Positions 1 to 8,455 of a stretch of 64,000 nt of DNA are shown here, piece after piece. Positions within the stretch are counted from its first letter, which is position 1. Each line of letters opens with the position of its first letter. A program made the position numbers and the translations under genes. The notes beneath the pieces were generated by a model that was not told the DNA's origin, ran no database searches, and worked only from the letters and a program-made list of their open reading frames with translations. Origin of the DNA: Amycolatopsis sulphurea (GTDB lineage: Bacteria; Actinomycetota; Actinomycetes; Mycobacteriales; Pseudonocardiaceae); assembly GCF_002564045.1 (NCBI RefSeq), contig NZ_PDJK01000002.1, positions 5,270,001-5,334,000 on the forward strand. Reading direction: 5' to 3'.

Positions 1-1193
1 CGGGTCAGCGTTTCGATCGGCAGCCCACGGGTGAGCTTCGCGACCGTGGCGGCTTGGCCGTCCGGGGAGAGCACGCCGACCAGCTCGGCGGTGGCCCGGC
101 CGCCCGGCTCGGCCTCCACCAGCGCCTGCGCCCAGCCTTCGTCGCGCTGGCGAAGCGCCGCGGTGGCCCAGCCTTCCCGCACCGGATTCCGCGGCACGCC
201 CTCCACGAGCATCCCGGCGAGTTCGCCCGGGGTGCCGAGCCGGTCCCAGAAACGCAGCGGCGTGGCGGCGATGAGGGCTCGCAGCCGCGCGGTGCCCTGG
301 CTCGGGCCTGGCGGTATGCGGATCCCGTCTCCGGGCAGGGTGTCGTCCGGCTCCGGCAGGGTGAACCGGAGGACGTCGGCCCGCAACGTCCGGGTGTGCA
401 CGGTGACGCAGCCGGCCAGCCGCGCGGCCATCCGTTCGCCGACCGCGGAGCGGGGGAACCGGCCGGACAGCCGCAACGCGATGTCGCGGACCCCGGCCGC
501 GCGATCGCCGAGCGCAGTTTCCAGGAACGGTTCGTCGGATGCTGCGAGGTGCTCGCCGAGCAGGGTGAGGAAGGCCGCGCGCAGCTCGGCGGGTTCGGTG
601 GACCAGGTGCCGTGCAGTGCTTGCCTGGCCTGCTCCGGATCGGTGCGCAACGCGCGGGCGAACCAGGCCTGGCGTTGCGCGGACGTGCCGAACTGCCAGG
701 CGCCGGCGGTGTCGTCCTCCGCGGAGGCGAGGAACGCCCATTCGGGATTGTGGCCGCCGAGCCAGGCTCCCGTGGCCCCCGCGACCTCGGCCAGCGGGAC
801 GCGCAGGGACACCCGCGACCGCGCCGCGTCGGCCAGCGCGGGCAAGTGCTCGGCCGGCACCCGCAGACGCCGCGCGGCGACCGCGTGCAGCCACTCTTCC
901 AGCAGCTCGGGACGGTTGGCCGGCAGCAGCCGGACCAGTCGTTCGCGGGCTTGGGGCGACACCATTTCCCGGCCGTCCGGCGGGGCCGGTTCCAGCGGGT
1001 GCACCGCGGCGTGGGCGCGTTGCCCGGCCCGGCGATACCCGGTGACCACTGCGGCCGCGACGAGCGCCTGCTCGGCCGGGGTCTCGCGGCGCCGGGCGAG
1101 TTCCCGGATCCCCTTCGGCAACCCGGTCAGGTCGGCACTTCGCCGCCGGGTGCCGAGCAGCACCGCGCCGACGACCTCGTTCCAGGACGTCAT
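1..1193 (-). CDS. DUF5691 family protein (3' end outside window)
   Basis: A minus-strand reading frame starts at the ATG whose complement is at 1191-1193 (MTSWNEVVGAVLLGTRR) and stays open to the window edge, giving about 397 residues without a stop. The opening, followed by a helical Ala/Arg/Leu-rich body, resembles the DUF5691 proteins that actinobacteria encode beside SWIM zinc-finger genes. No catalytic motif or membrane segment is visible and the function of the family is unknown. It lies 31 bp downstream of the SWIM gene on the same strand, so the two are probably co-transcribed and may act together. The family name is recalled from general resemblance; that the frame is coding is clear from its length and codon bias. 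Confidence 0.75.
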   Translation of the reverse strand, partial: MTSWNEVVGAVLLGTRRRSADLTGLPKGIRELARRRETPAEQALVAAAVVTGYRRAGQRAHAAVHPLEPAPPDGREMVSPQARERLVRLLPANRPELLEEWLHAVAARRLRVPAEHLPALADAARSRVSLRVPLAEVAGATGAWLGGHNPEWAFLASAEDDTAGAWQFGTSAQRQAWFARALRTDPEQARQALHGTWSTEPAELRAAFLTLLGEHLAASDEPFLETALGDRAAGVRDIALRLSGRFPRSAVGERMAARLAGCVTVHTRTLRADVLRFTLPEPDDTLPGDGIRIPPGPSQGTARLRALIAATPLRFWDRLGTPGELAGMLVEGVPRNPVREGWATAALRQRDEGWAQALVEAEPGGRATAELVGVLSPDGQAATVAKLTRGLPIETLT

Positions 1194-1224
1194 CGGATCC
1201 CCTCGTTTCGGGTGCCGAAGCCGG

Positions 1225-3240
1225 TCACAGCCGCACCATCCGCCCGTCGCACCAGCAGGTGAGCGGCCGCAGCCCGGCCCCGGTCCACTCGGCCGCGACG
1301 GTCACCGGCCCCTCGGCCGCGACGGCGAGCAACGGCCACGGGTCCACCTCGTCCGCGAGCGGCAGTGCTTGTCCGTCCACATCGGACAACGCCAAGCCGT
1401 CCGGCAGCCGCGCCGGGGCGACCGCGGTGAGCAGCACCGGCCAGCGTTCGAGCCACGGATCCGCGGCGACCGCGGCGGCGTAACGGGCCAGCATTCCGGC
1501 GATGGTGCCTGTGTCCTTTGTGGATGGTTCGGGGGGCTCCGGGTGTGGCGGTGCGGAGTGGGCCGGAGCTGCCGGTCGGTGTGGCGGTGGCGTGCGGTCC
1601 GGCGGGGGATGGGGGGTGTCTCGGTCGGTAGGCGGTGTCGTGCCGTGCTCCGGACTTGATCGGTGGGCGGGAGGTGCTGTGGTGCCGGGTTCTGGGGCGC
1701 GGGTTGCCGGCGGGGAGGTGGGGCAGGGTGTCGGGGGACCGGCTGGGTGGTCCGGTTGGGCTTCGTCCCGTTCGCCGGACGCGGCGGGTGCCGGGCCCGG
1801 TCGTGATTGGTGGTTGTGGTCGCAGATGGGTGTTGGGGTGTCCGGGTGGCTCAGGCTGTGGGTGGTCGGGGGTTCGGGTGCTGGGGCATTCACCGAGGGG
1901 TCTGGTCCCGATCGGTCGGCGGGCGCGGTCATGTGGGCGCTCGGGTGGTTCGGGCCGTGGCCGGTGGGGTCGGGTGCGTGGCTACTGGCTGGGCGGTCGT
2001 GGCGAGTGGGCGCTGTGGCACCGGTTTCCGGGTGGTTCAGGCCGCAGGTGGTCCGGGATTCGGGCGCGGGAACGGCACGTAGGTCCGGAGTCGGCCGGTC
2101 GCCGGTGAGGGTCCTGGTGGGCTCTCGGTGATCTGCCCGGGATCCGGACGGTGGGGCGTCGAGCAGATTCGGCGTCGAGCGGACGGCAGCTGTCCCGTGG
2201 AGGCCAGGACCACCGTGGCCGTCCGAGGCCAGGATGCCGGTGAAGGAGACCGCCTCCGCACGCTCGGTGAACACCGCGCGCAACGGGACGGCGCCCGGAT
2301 GGAAGGCCAGCTCGCCGGCCACCTCGTGGCCCGGGGGCAGGGTGTTGTCCAGCGGACGGCCGGGCGGGGCGAAGGACAGCACCAGCGCGTCACGGCCGGT
2401 GTGCCTGCCGCGCAGCCAGGTGCGGCGGGTGCGCAGCGTGTCCTGGTCCTCGTCGGCGGCGCCGGTGATCAGCCACTGGTCGGCCACGCGTTCGCCGGAC
2501 TCCAGGACCTGGGCGGTGCTCACCGGCAGACCGACCCGGATCCGCACCGTGGCGGCGAGCGGCGCGGGCAGCTCGGCCAGCCGGGTCACCGCGTCCGCGA
2601 GCAGGTGCAGCAGGGACAGTTCGGCCAGCAGCCGGTCCGGCCAGCCCCGGCCGCGGCCGACGAGCGCGGCGGCCCGGTGCAGGCCGCTCGCCAGGCCGGG
2701 GGCCTGCGCGTCGATCATCCGGGCGGCGACCGTGCGCAACTCCTCGCCACCGCCGCGTTCGAGGCCGGCCAGCCCGGCGGCGACCCGGTCGGTGAGCCAG
2801 CCGCGCAGCTCCGCCGCACCGGCGGTGACGCGGGCGAGCCGTTCGCGCGCCCGCTTCTCTGCGGCTTCGGGGTCCTTCGGCGACTCGGCCCGCGCTGCGC
2901 GGCCGGCCTTCTCGGCAGGCCAACCGCGCACCCACTCCGCTTCCTCCGCCGCGGGCAGCCGCCCGGCCGCCCACAGCAGCAGCAACGCCAGCACGTGCTT
3001 GCAGGGGATCTTCCGGCTCGGGCAGGTGCACCGGAACGCCGGGCCCGCCGGCGCCACCGCGGTCCGGTACGGCGTCTTCCCGCTGCCCTGGCAGGCACCC
3101 CACACCACACGCTCGGACGCGCCTGCGCCGGACCACTTCGCGGGCACCGCCAGCCCGCGCGCGGCTTTCGCCGACGCCGGGTCCGGCGCGAGCCCGCGCA
3201 CCCAGTCCGCGCTCCAGCGCGCCGCCACCTCGTTCGCCAC
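1225..3240 (-). CDS. SWIM zinc-finger protein with a long disordered insert
   Basis: A 671-residue protein with a GTG start and an AAGGGA ribosome-binding site just upstream. Residues 71-82 carry the SWIM pattern C-x-C-x6-C-x-H (C71, C73, C80, H82), a zinc-binding motif known for DNA or protein contacts. Residues 83-360 form an ordinary globular region. Residues about 365-578 are a Pro/His/Thr/Ser-rich low-complexity stretch with no recognisable fold, and the last 93 residues are again globular. The insert explains the strongly G/T-rich look of the plus strand at 1500-2060. It is the first gene of a pair with the DUF5691 gene. No enzymatic function can be assigned. Confidence 0.85.
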   Translation of the reverse strand: MANEVAARWSADWVRGLAPDPASAKAARGLAVPAKWSGAGASERVVWGACQGSGKTPYRTAVAPAGPAFRCTCPSRKIPCKHVLALLLLWAAGRLPAAEEAEWVRGWPAEKAGRAARAESPKDPEAAEKRARERLARVTAGAAELRGWLTDRVAAGLAGLERGGGEELRTVAARMIDAQAPGLASGLHRAAALVGRGRGWPDRLLAELSLLHLLADAVTRLAELPAPLAATVRIRVGLPVSTAQVLESGERVADQWLITGAADEDQDTLRTRRTWLRGRHTGRDALVLSFAPPGRPLDNTLPPGHEVAGELAFHPGAVPLRAVFTERAEAVSFTGILASDGHGGPGLHGTAAVRSTPNLLDAPPSGSRADHREPTRTLTGDRPTPDLRAVPAPESRTTCGLNHPETGATAPTRHDRPASSHAPDPTGHGPNHPSAHMTAPADRSGPDPSVNAPAPEPPTTHSLSHPDTPTPICDHNHQSRPGPAPAASGERDEAQPDHPAGPPTPCPTSPPATRAPEPGTTAPPAHRSSPEHGTTPPTDRDTPHPPPDRTPPPHRPAAPAHSAPPHPEPPEPSTKDTGTIAGMLARYAAAVAADPWLERWPVLLTAVAPARLPDGLALSDVDGQALPLADEVDPWPLLAVAAEGPVTVAAEWTGAGLRPLTCWCDGRMVRL

Positions 3241-3365
3241 GTTTCCCTTGCCACTCGGTCGTTCACGTCCCTTCCCGGGGCTGACCGGAGAAGCATCGCA
3301 TCCGGCCCCGACAATTTCGGCGACCGCGCAGGTCGGAAGTGGATCAGCCGTGGATCAAGGATGGA

Positions 3366-4520
3366 TCAGGACTCGACGGCGCCCCGCCAGCGCACACCCG
3401 GCAGCAGCCGCTTTTCGTCCACTCGCTGCTTGTTCGCGCCGACCAGGTCGAACATCGACTCGATCAGGGTGTCGGTGAGCAAATGCGGCTGCAGGCCCAG
3501 CTCGACCAGCCCGGTGTGCTTGACGTGGTAGTAGTGCTCGGCCTGCTCGACCCGCGGGTTGTCCAGATGCTCGATCTGCACCGGGCCGGGGAAGGTGTTC
3601 GCCACGATGTTCGCGATCTGCCTCACCGAGTAGCTCTCCGTCATCTGGTTGAACACCCGGAACTCGCCGCGCTCGGCGGGGTGCTCCACGGCCAGCCGGA
3701 TGCACTCCACGGTGTCCCGGATGTCGAGCAACCCGCGGGTCTGCCCGCCCTTGCCGTACACCGACAGCGGCTGCCCCAGCACGGCCTGGATGACGAACCG
3801 GTTCAGCACCGTGCCGAACACCGCGTCGTAGTCGAACCGGGTCGCCAGCCGCGGGTCGAGCGCGGTCTGCGGGGTCTGCTGGCCGTACACCACGCCCTGG
3901 TTCAGATCGGTGGCGCGCAGGTCCCAGATCCGGCAGGCGAACTCGATGTTGTGCGAATCGTGCACCTTCGACAGGTGATAGAACGAGCCCGGCTTCTTCG
4001 GATACAGCATCCGGTCGCGGCGGCCGTTGTGCTCGACCTCGAGCCAGCCCTCCTCGATGTCGATGTTCGGCGTGCCGTACTCGCCCATTGTGCCCAGCTT
4101 GACCAGGTGGATCGCCGGGTCGATCTCGGCGATCGCGTAAAGCAGGTTGAGGTTGCCCACCACGTTGTTGTGCTGGGTGTAGACGGCATGCTCGCGGTCG
4201 ATCATCGAATACGGCGCGGACCGCTGTTCGGCGAAATGAACGATCGCGTCGGGCCGGTACTCCCGCACTGTGTCATAGACGAAGCCGGCGTCCAGCAAAT
4301 CACCCTCGTAGGCGTCGATCCGCTTGCCGGACACCTCCTGCCAGGCCCCGATCCGGGTCGCCAGGTTTTCGATCGGGACGAGACTCTCGGTGCCCAGCTC
4401 GACGTCGTAGCGGCGTCGAGCGAAGTTGTCCAGAACGGCCACGTCGTGCCCGCGGTCGGACAAATGCAATGCCGTGGGCCAGCCTAGATACCCGTCGCCA
4501 CCGAGAACCAGCACACGCAT
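3366..4520 (-). CDS. UDP-sulfoquinovose synthase-like NAD-dependent epimerase (SQD1 family)
   Basis: A 384-residue short-chain-type nucleotide-sugar enzyme. The start is set at the ATG ending at 4520 because it directly precedes the NAD-binding segment; an AAAGAAAGG ribosome-binding site lies upstream. The Rossmann motif GGDGYLG is at residues 7-13. The active-site residues known from Arabidopsis SQD1 (Thr, Tyr, Lys) appear as T144 in KLGTMGEYGTPNIDIEEG and Y181/K185 in YHLSK, at the same spacing as in the plant enzyme, and blocks such as EQRSAPYSMIDR and AVYTQHNN are also SQD1-type. SQD1 makes UDP-sulfoquinovose from UDP-glucose and sulfite. The fold and family are clear; that the actual product is sulfonated is inferred. 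It is divergent from a GtrA gene and near glycosyltransferase genes, which suggests a surface glycan or glycolipid. Confidence 0.8.
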   Translation of the reverse strand: MRVLVLGGDGYLGWPTALHLSDRGHDVAVLDNFARRRYDVELGTESLVPIENLATRIGAWQEVSGKRIDAYEGDLLDAGFVYDTVREYRPDAIVHFAEQRSAPYSMIDREHAVYTQHNNVVGNLNLLYAIAEIDPAIHLVKLGTMGEYGTPNIDIEEGWLEVEHNGRRDRMLYPKKPGSFYHLSKVHDSHNIEFACRIWDLRATDLNQGVVYGQQTPQTALDPRLATRFDYDAVFGTVLNRFVIQAVLGQPLSVYGKGGQTRGLLDIRDTVECIRLAVEHPAERGEFRVFNQMTESYSVRQIANIVANTFPGPVQIEHLDNPRVEQAEHYYHVKHTGLVELGLQPHLLTDTLIESMFDLVGANKQRVDEKRLLPGVRWRGAVES

Positions 4521-4700
4521 GAAGGAGCCTTTCTTTCGTTTCTGCACCGGGTCCGCCGATTTCACGACGTACCTGATGCTTTGACCGACTTCCGAACCTA
4601 ATGCCGGGGTGCTGATCGGCGCCTGGCAGCAAGCTGTGAATTCTCTGTGTGACCGGGGGTCGCTCGGCATGTCGTACGGCGCGAGGGGGAGACTGGGGGC

Positions 4701-5204
4701 ATGACGACGGTAACCAGCCCGGCCGAACCACGCACAGCGGAGGATTCGCCGCCGCGGCGCCGGGGCCTGGTGCGGTTCGTTCGCGCGGCGACGAGTTCCG
4801 TGGCCGCGACGCTGCTCAGCCAGGTCGCGCTGATCACCGTGCTCGGGGCAGGCGGGGAGCCGCGGCTGGCCAGTGGCGTCGCGTTCGCCGCGGGCGCGGT
4901 GCTGAACTACTTCCTCACCCGCCGCTGGGTGTGGGGCCGTCGTGGCCGGCCCGACGTGGCCCACGAGCTGGCGCCTTACGTCGCGGTGATCTCGCTCGGC
5001 GGGCTCGCCTCGGTGGGCCTGACCACGCTCACCGGGCACCTGCTCGCGCCGCTCTCGCTGCCGCACTTCTGGTGGGTCGTCGCTCTCGACGCGGCGTACG
5101 TGTTCAGCTACGCGGCGGTGTTCGTCGTGAAGTTCACGCTGCTCGATCGCTTCGTTTTCGCCCGCGGCGCAGCACGTACCCCCGCCACCACGTCCCCGTC
5201 ATGA
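4701..5204 (+). CDS. GtrA-like membrane protein
   Basis: A 167-residue protein with a charged N-terminus (about 25 residues) and four hydrophobic segments, the size and topology of the GtrA family. The family is associated with moving polyprenyl-phosphate-linked sugars across the membrane. The ATG at 4701 follows a GAGGGGGAGA ribosome-binding region. It is transcribed away from the SQD1-like gene, and its last 71 bases overlap the 3' end of the convergent glycosyltransferase gene. The GT2 half of that neighbour resembles polyprenyl-phosphate sugar synthases, the usual partners of GtrA, so both probably serve the same lipid-linked sugar. Confidence 0.8.
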   Translation: MTTVTSPAEPRTAEDSPPRRRGLVRFVRAATSSVAATLLSQVALITVLGAGGEPRLASGVAFAAGAVLNYFLTRRWVWGRRGRPDVAHELAPYVAVISLGGLASVGLTTLTGHLLAPLSLPHFWWVVALDAAYVFSYAAVFVVKFTLLDRFVFARGAARTPATTSPS

Positions 5205-7308
5205 CGCGCGCGTAATTCGCGCCGTACACGAGGCTGCCGCCCTTCTTGCTCTTGCCAGCCTTGCGCAGCCGCATACTCATCGGTCGTTCCAGTACCCGTG
5301 CCCCGCGCGCGGTGACGCCCAGCAGCAGCTCCGAGGACTGGTACTGCGGTTCGTTCAAGGGGACCGCAGTGGCGAGTTCCGCGTGCATGCCGCGGAATCC
5401 GAACGACGTGTCGGTGATCCGGCGCAGCGTCAGCAGCGAAGCGAGCCACGCGAACACGCGCACCCCGACCCACCGCATGCGGTTGGCGGCTTCTTCGTGG
5501 CCGAGCCTGCGCGAGCCGGTCACGAAGTCGGCAGCGTTCTCGATGAGCGGGCGTACGAGCTCCGCCATCTCGCTGTTGTCGTACTGCCCGTCACCGTCGG
5601 TGGTCACGATGTACTTCGCGCCGTACTCGGCGGCGAGGTGATAGCCGAGTCGTAACGCCGCGCCCTGCCCCCGGTTGGTCGGTGCGACGCACACGTACGC
5701 GCCATGCTTCTCGGCGATGGTCGCCGTGTCGTCTGTACCCCCGTCGACGACCACAAGAACGTCCACGGGCAGCCCCAGGCACGTTTCGGACATGTCGTCG
5801 AGGACCTGGCCGATGCCGCCCGCTTCGTTGTACGCAGCGATCACCACGGTCAGCTCGGAAAGCTGCATGCCCGAATGCCGCTGGCGGAAGCGGGCGGCGG
5901 CGCGTTCGTCGGTCGCGTCGGGGTAGGCGGCGAGCCGACGCCGGCTCGGCGAGGTGAGCGTGGTGAAGCCGAGCGCACCGGCCATCGGCAGCAGCACTAG
6001 CGCGGGCAACTGGTACCTCCAGGAGAACTCGAAGACCGCGCACGCGAAGAGCAGAAACAGCCCGGCGCCAGCGGCGAAGAGCGCTCCGCTGCGCGCGGGG
6101 TCGTGCGGCCGTTTCCGGCGCAGCAGAGTGGACAACCCGAGAAGCGCGAAGAAGCCGAGCACCGTCCCGGGTGCGAAACCGCCGTTGAGCTGGTAGTTGC
6201 GCAGAACCACCGCGATCGGCTCGTCGACGCTCGGGCCGACGCCGTCGTACTGCGTCGTGTAACCCGAGATCACCGGTGGATCTGCCCACTGTGGATAGGT
6301 CAGCTGGAACTGCCACCGTTCGACCTCGACGTCATTGACCGCGTTGGTGCGGGTGAAGCGGAAGCTCTTTGCGAAGTCCCCGATGATCGCCTTCGCGACG
6401 TCCCACCACTGCGCCTTGAGCACGGTGACAGCGAACTCGTGCGCGAGCGCCGTCTTGTCCGTACCGGGCGGCAGCGGGCCCGGCCACGCCGGGTCGAGGT
6501 CTGCGTGGGTGTAGTCGTCCACGCGGCGGAGGCCGATCTCCTGGGCCGGGCAAAACACCTTTAGCACCAGATCCAGCTTCAGGTTCGGACAGTCGGCCAC
6601 CGCCGCCGTACGCCCATACAGCATGTCCCCGGACGGGCCGGTCAGTCCCCACTTCCCGGTCTGCGCCTTGACCTCCGCGGCGTAGGGCACGACCACCACG
6701 AGCATCGCCAGCAGCCCGATGCCCGCGTTGCGCCAGCCTCGCCACCTACGCCACGCGCGGCCGGCGGCGAGCACGTACAGCAGGAAGGGCGCCGCGAGCG
6801 CCACTCCGACCAGCCGCACCAGTACGGCGAACCCGACGATCAGCCCGGCGAGCGCGATCCGCCGCCAGTTCGGCTTGCCTTTCGCCAGCAGCAGCCACAG
6901 CAGACCGAGCAGCAGTGCTTCGAAGAGCACCTCGGACATGATGTTCTGCTCGATCTGTACCTGGTAGGCGTCGAGCAGCAGGGGAGCGGCGGCGAGCGCG
7001 CTCACCCAGCGACGGGCGCCCAGCCGCCGCGCCAGCGCGTACAGCCCTACTGCGACGGCCATTCCGGCCAGATGCTGTACCGCGGCGACGAAGGCCAGCC
7101 CGCCGACCGCGAGCAGCGGGCGCAGCAGGAGGTCGTAGCCGATCGGGTTGAGCTGATCGGCGCGCAGCGCGTGCAGGTTGTCCAGGTATCGGAACGAATC
7201 GATGTACAGGATGGCCGGCCGGTAGGCGACCCAGGCCAGCACTCGCAGCGTGGCGCCCAGCGCCAGCAAGACGAGCAGGAACGCGTGGCGGCGGAGGAAC
7301 CGGCTCAC
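5134..7308 (-). CDS. Fused GT-C membrane glycosyltransferase and GT2 (polyprenyl-phosphate sugar synthase-like)
   Basis: A 724-residue protein with two glycosyltransferase modules. Residues 1 to about 460 are polytopic: roughly ten hydrophobic helices with a large extracytoplasmic loop, as in the ArnT/PMT-like GT-C enzymes that use lipid-linked sugars. Residues about 484-720 are a soluble GT-A domain of family GT2, opening with ELTVVIAAYNEAGG and holding the metal-binding DGDGQYD near residue 571, like dolichyl- or polyprenyl-phosphate hexose synthases. The natural reading is that one chain both makes a polyprenyl-phosphate sugar and transfers the sugar outside the membrane. It overlaps the upstream epimerase by 4 bp (translational coupling) and the GtrA gene tail to tail. 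Donor and acceptor are unknown. Confidence 0.8.
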   Translation of the reverse strand: MSRFLRRHAFLLVLLALGATLRVLAWVAYRPAILYIDSFRYLDNLHALRADQLNPIGYDLLLRPLLAVGGLAFVAAVQHLAGMAVAVGLYALARRLGARRWVSALAAAPLLLDAYQVQIEQNIMSEVLFEALLLGLLWLLLAKGKPNWRRIALAGLIVGFAVLVRLVGVALAAPFLLYVLAAGRAWRRWRGWRNAGIGLLAMLVVVVPYAAEVKAQTGKWGLTGPSGDMLYGRTAAVADCPNLKLDLVLKVFCPAQEIGLRRVDDYTHADLDPAWPGPLPPGTDKTALAHEFAVTVLKAQWWDVAKAIIGDFAKSFRFTRTNAVNDVEVERWQFQLTYPQWADPPVISGYTTQYDGVGPSVDEPIAVVLRNYQLNGGFAPGTVLGFFALLGLSTLLRRKRPHDPARSGALFAAGAGLFLLFACAVFEFSWRYQLPALVLLPMAGALGFTTLTSPSRRRLAAYPDATDERAAARFRQRHSGMQLSELTVVIAAYNEAGGIGQVLDDMSETCLGLPVDVLVVVDGGTDDTATIAEKHGAYVCVAPTNRGQGAALRLGYHLAAEYGAKYIVTTDGDGQYDNSEMAELVRPLIENAADFVTGSRRLGHEEAANRMRWVGVRVFAWLASLLTLRRITDTSFGFRGMHAELATAVPLNEPQYQSSELLLGVTARGARVLERPMSMRLRKAGKSKKGGSLVYGANYARVMTGTWWRGYVLRRGRKRSDRAA

Positions 7309-8246
7309 CGGCTGGTGGTCTCCTGGTCCGAGAAGTACTTCCAGGTGGTGGCCAGCCCGTCGGCCAGCGAGGTCTCCGGGCGGTAGCCGATGGTGCCCGC
7401 GCTCGCCGAGACGTCGACGATCACCGCGGGCATCTCACCGGCCGGCGCGGGCACGTGTTCGATCGGCAACGCGGCGCCAGTCACCTCGCGCACGGTCTCG
7501 ATCATCTCCAGCACCGACACCGACCGTCCGGCGCCCACGATCGCGCGGCCGCTGTGACCGCCTTCGTAGGCCAGAACGATCGCGCGCACCACGTCGTCGA
7601 TGTGGACGAGATCGCGCATCTGCTTGCCGGTCCCGTACACGCGTACGCCTTCGTCGTTGAGCGCGGCGCGCATCATGCGCGGGACGAAGCTGTCCTTGTG
7701 GGACATGCCCGGGCCGTACACGTTGGTGAAGCGCAGCGCGCAAGTGGTCATGCCGTACGCGCCGGTGTAGCCGGACAGCAGCATCTCGCACGCCGCCTTC
7801 GTTGCTCCGTACGGCGTCAGCGGTCGCGTGGGCAGATCGAGAGTGATGGTCGACGTGCCGACGTCGCCGACGACCGCGTTGGTCGACGCGAGCACGAACC
7901 GTGGCACTTCGCGCGTACGGCACAGCTCCAGCAGCTCGTGGGTCACCGCCACGTTTTCGGCGTACGTCTCACGCGGCAGCTCGACGGACTTGAGCACGGA
8001 GGTGAGCGCGGCGAGGTGCACGATCCCGCCGGTGCCCTCGGCGATCGCGGCTTCGCGGATCGCCGCGTCCTGCAGATCGCCGGTTACCACGCGTACGCCT
8101 TCGTCGGCGGTCTCGTAGCGCACCCGGTCGACGACGGTCACCGGGTAGTCACGCTCCCGGAACGCGGCGACGGTGGCCCGGCCGATGAAGCCGCTGCCAC
8201 CGGTGACGACTACCGGTGTCCCTTCCGGGCTGTTGGGGTGCACCAT
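7305..8246 (-). CDS. NAD-dependent sugar epimerase/dehydratase
   Basis: A 313-residue extended short-chain dehydrogenase. The start is the ATG ending at 8246, since an upstream extension is not family-like. GGSGFIG at residues 16-22 is the NAD-binding motif and YGATK at 146-150 holds the catalytic Tyr and Lys. Length and motifs fit UDP-glucose 4-epimerase and dTDP-sugar dehydratase relatives, but the substrate cannot be read from sequence. Its stop overlaps the start of the fused glycosyltransferase, so both are one transcript, and it likely supplies the nucleotide sugar for that enzyme or for the surface glycan of this block. Confidence 0.82.
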   Translation of the reverse strand: MVHPNSPEGTPVVVTGGSGFIGRATVAAFRERDYPVTVVDRVRYETADEGVRVVTGDLQDAAIREAAIAEGTGGIVHLAALTSVLKSVELPRETYAENVAVTHELLELCRTREVPRFVLASTNAVVGDVGTSTITLDLPTRPLTPYGATKAACEMLLSGYTGAYGMTTCALRFTNVYGPGMSHKDSFVPRMMRAALNDEGVRVYGTGKQMRDLVHIDDVVRAIVLAYEGGHSGRAIVGAGRSVSVLEMIETVREVTGAALPIEHVPAPAGEMPAVIVDVSASAGTIGYRPETSLADGLATTWKYFSDQETTSR

Positions 8247-8295
8247 GGCGGACAACCTACCGCCGCATCCTGTGCGGCCGGTATGCGAGTCAGCG

Positions 8296-8336
8296 GGTCC
8301 CGCGTGTGAGCACCCCCAGTGATCACACGCGGGACC
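8296..8336 (+). terminator. Perfect 14-bp stem with T-rich tail in a divergent promoter region
   Basis: Arms 8296-8309 and 8323-8336 are exact reverse complements around a 13-nt loop, and the plus strand then reads into TGTTTAGTTTTCTTG. This has the form of an intrinsic terminator reading rightward, yet it lies between two divergent genes with no coding gene upstream on that strand. It could end a leader RNA, insulate the epimerase promoter or be a large operator. Confidence 0.5.
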
Positions 8337-8382
8337 GGTGTTTAGTTTTCTTGACAGCGCTCGGCAGGAGTGTAGCCGGAAC

Positions 8383-8411
8383 GACACGGGTAGTGTCAAG
8401 TTTACGGGACA
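8383..8411. promoter_or_regulatory. Overlapping inverted repeats upstream of the XRE gene
   Basis: GACAC-GGGTA-GTGTC (8383-8397) is a perfect inverted repeat. It overlaps TGTC-N10-GACA (8394-8411), about 45 bp before the XRE start. Two sites sharing a half-site is typical of autoregulation by an XRE-type repressor. A possible -35 TTGACA sits at 8351. Binding by the adjacent regulator is inference. Confidence 0.4.
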
Positions 8412-8455
8412 GTTATGCTGGGTATTGTCGCGGAACAGGGACGGTTGGGGGCGGC

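Noticed and set aside
1502-2131. Plus-strand Gly/Trp/Val-rich frames
   Set aside because: They are antisense to the Pro-rich insert of the SWIM gene, which has the coherent domain order.
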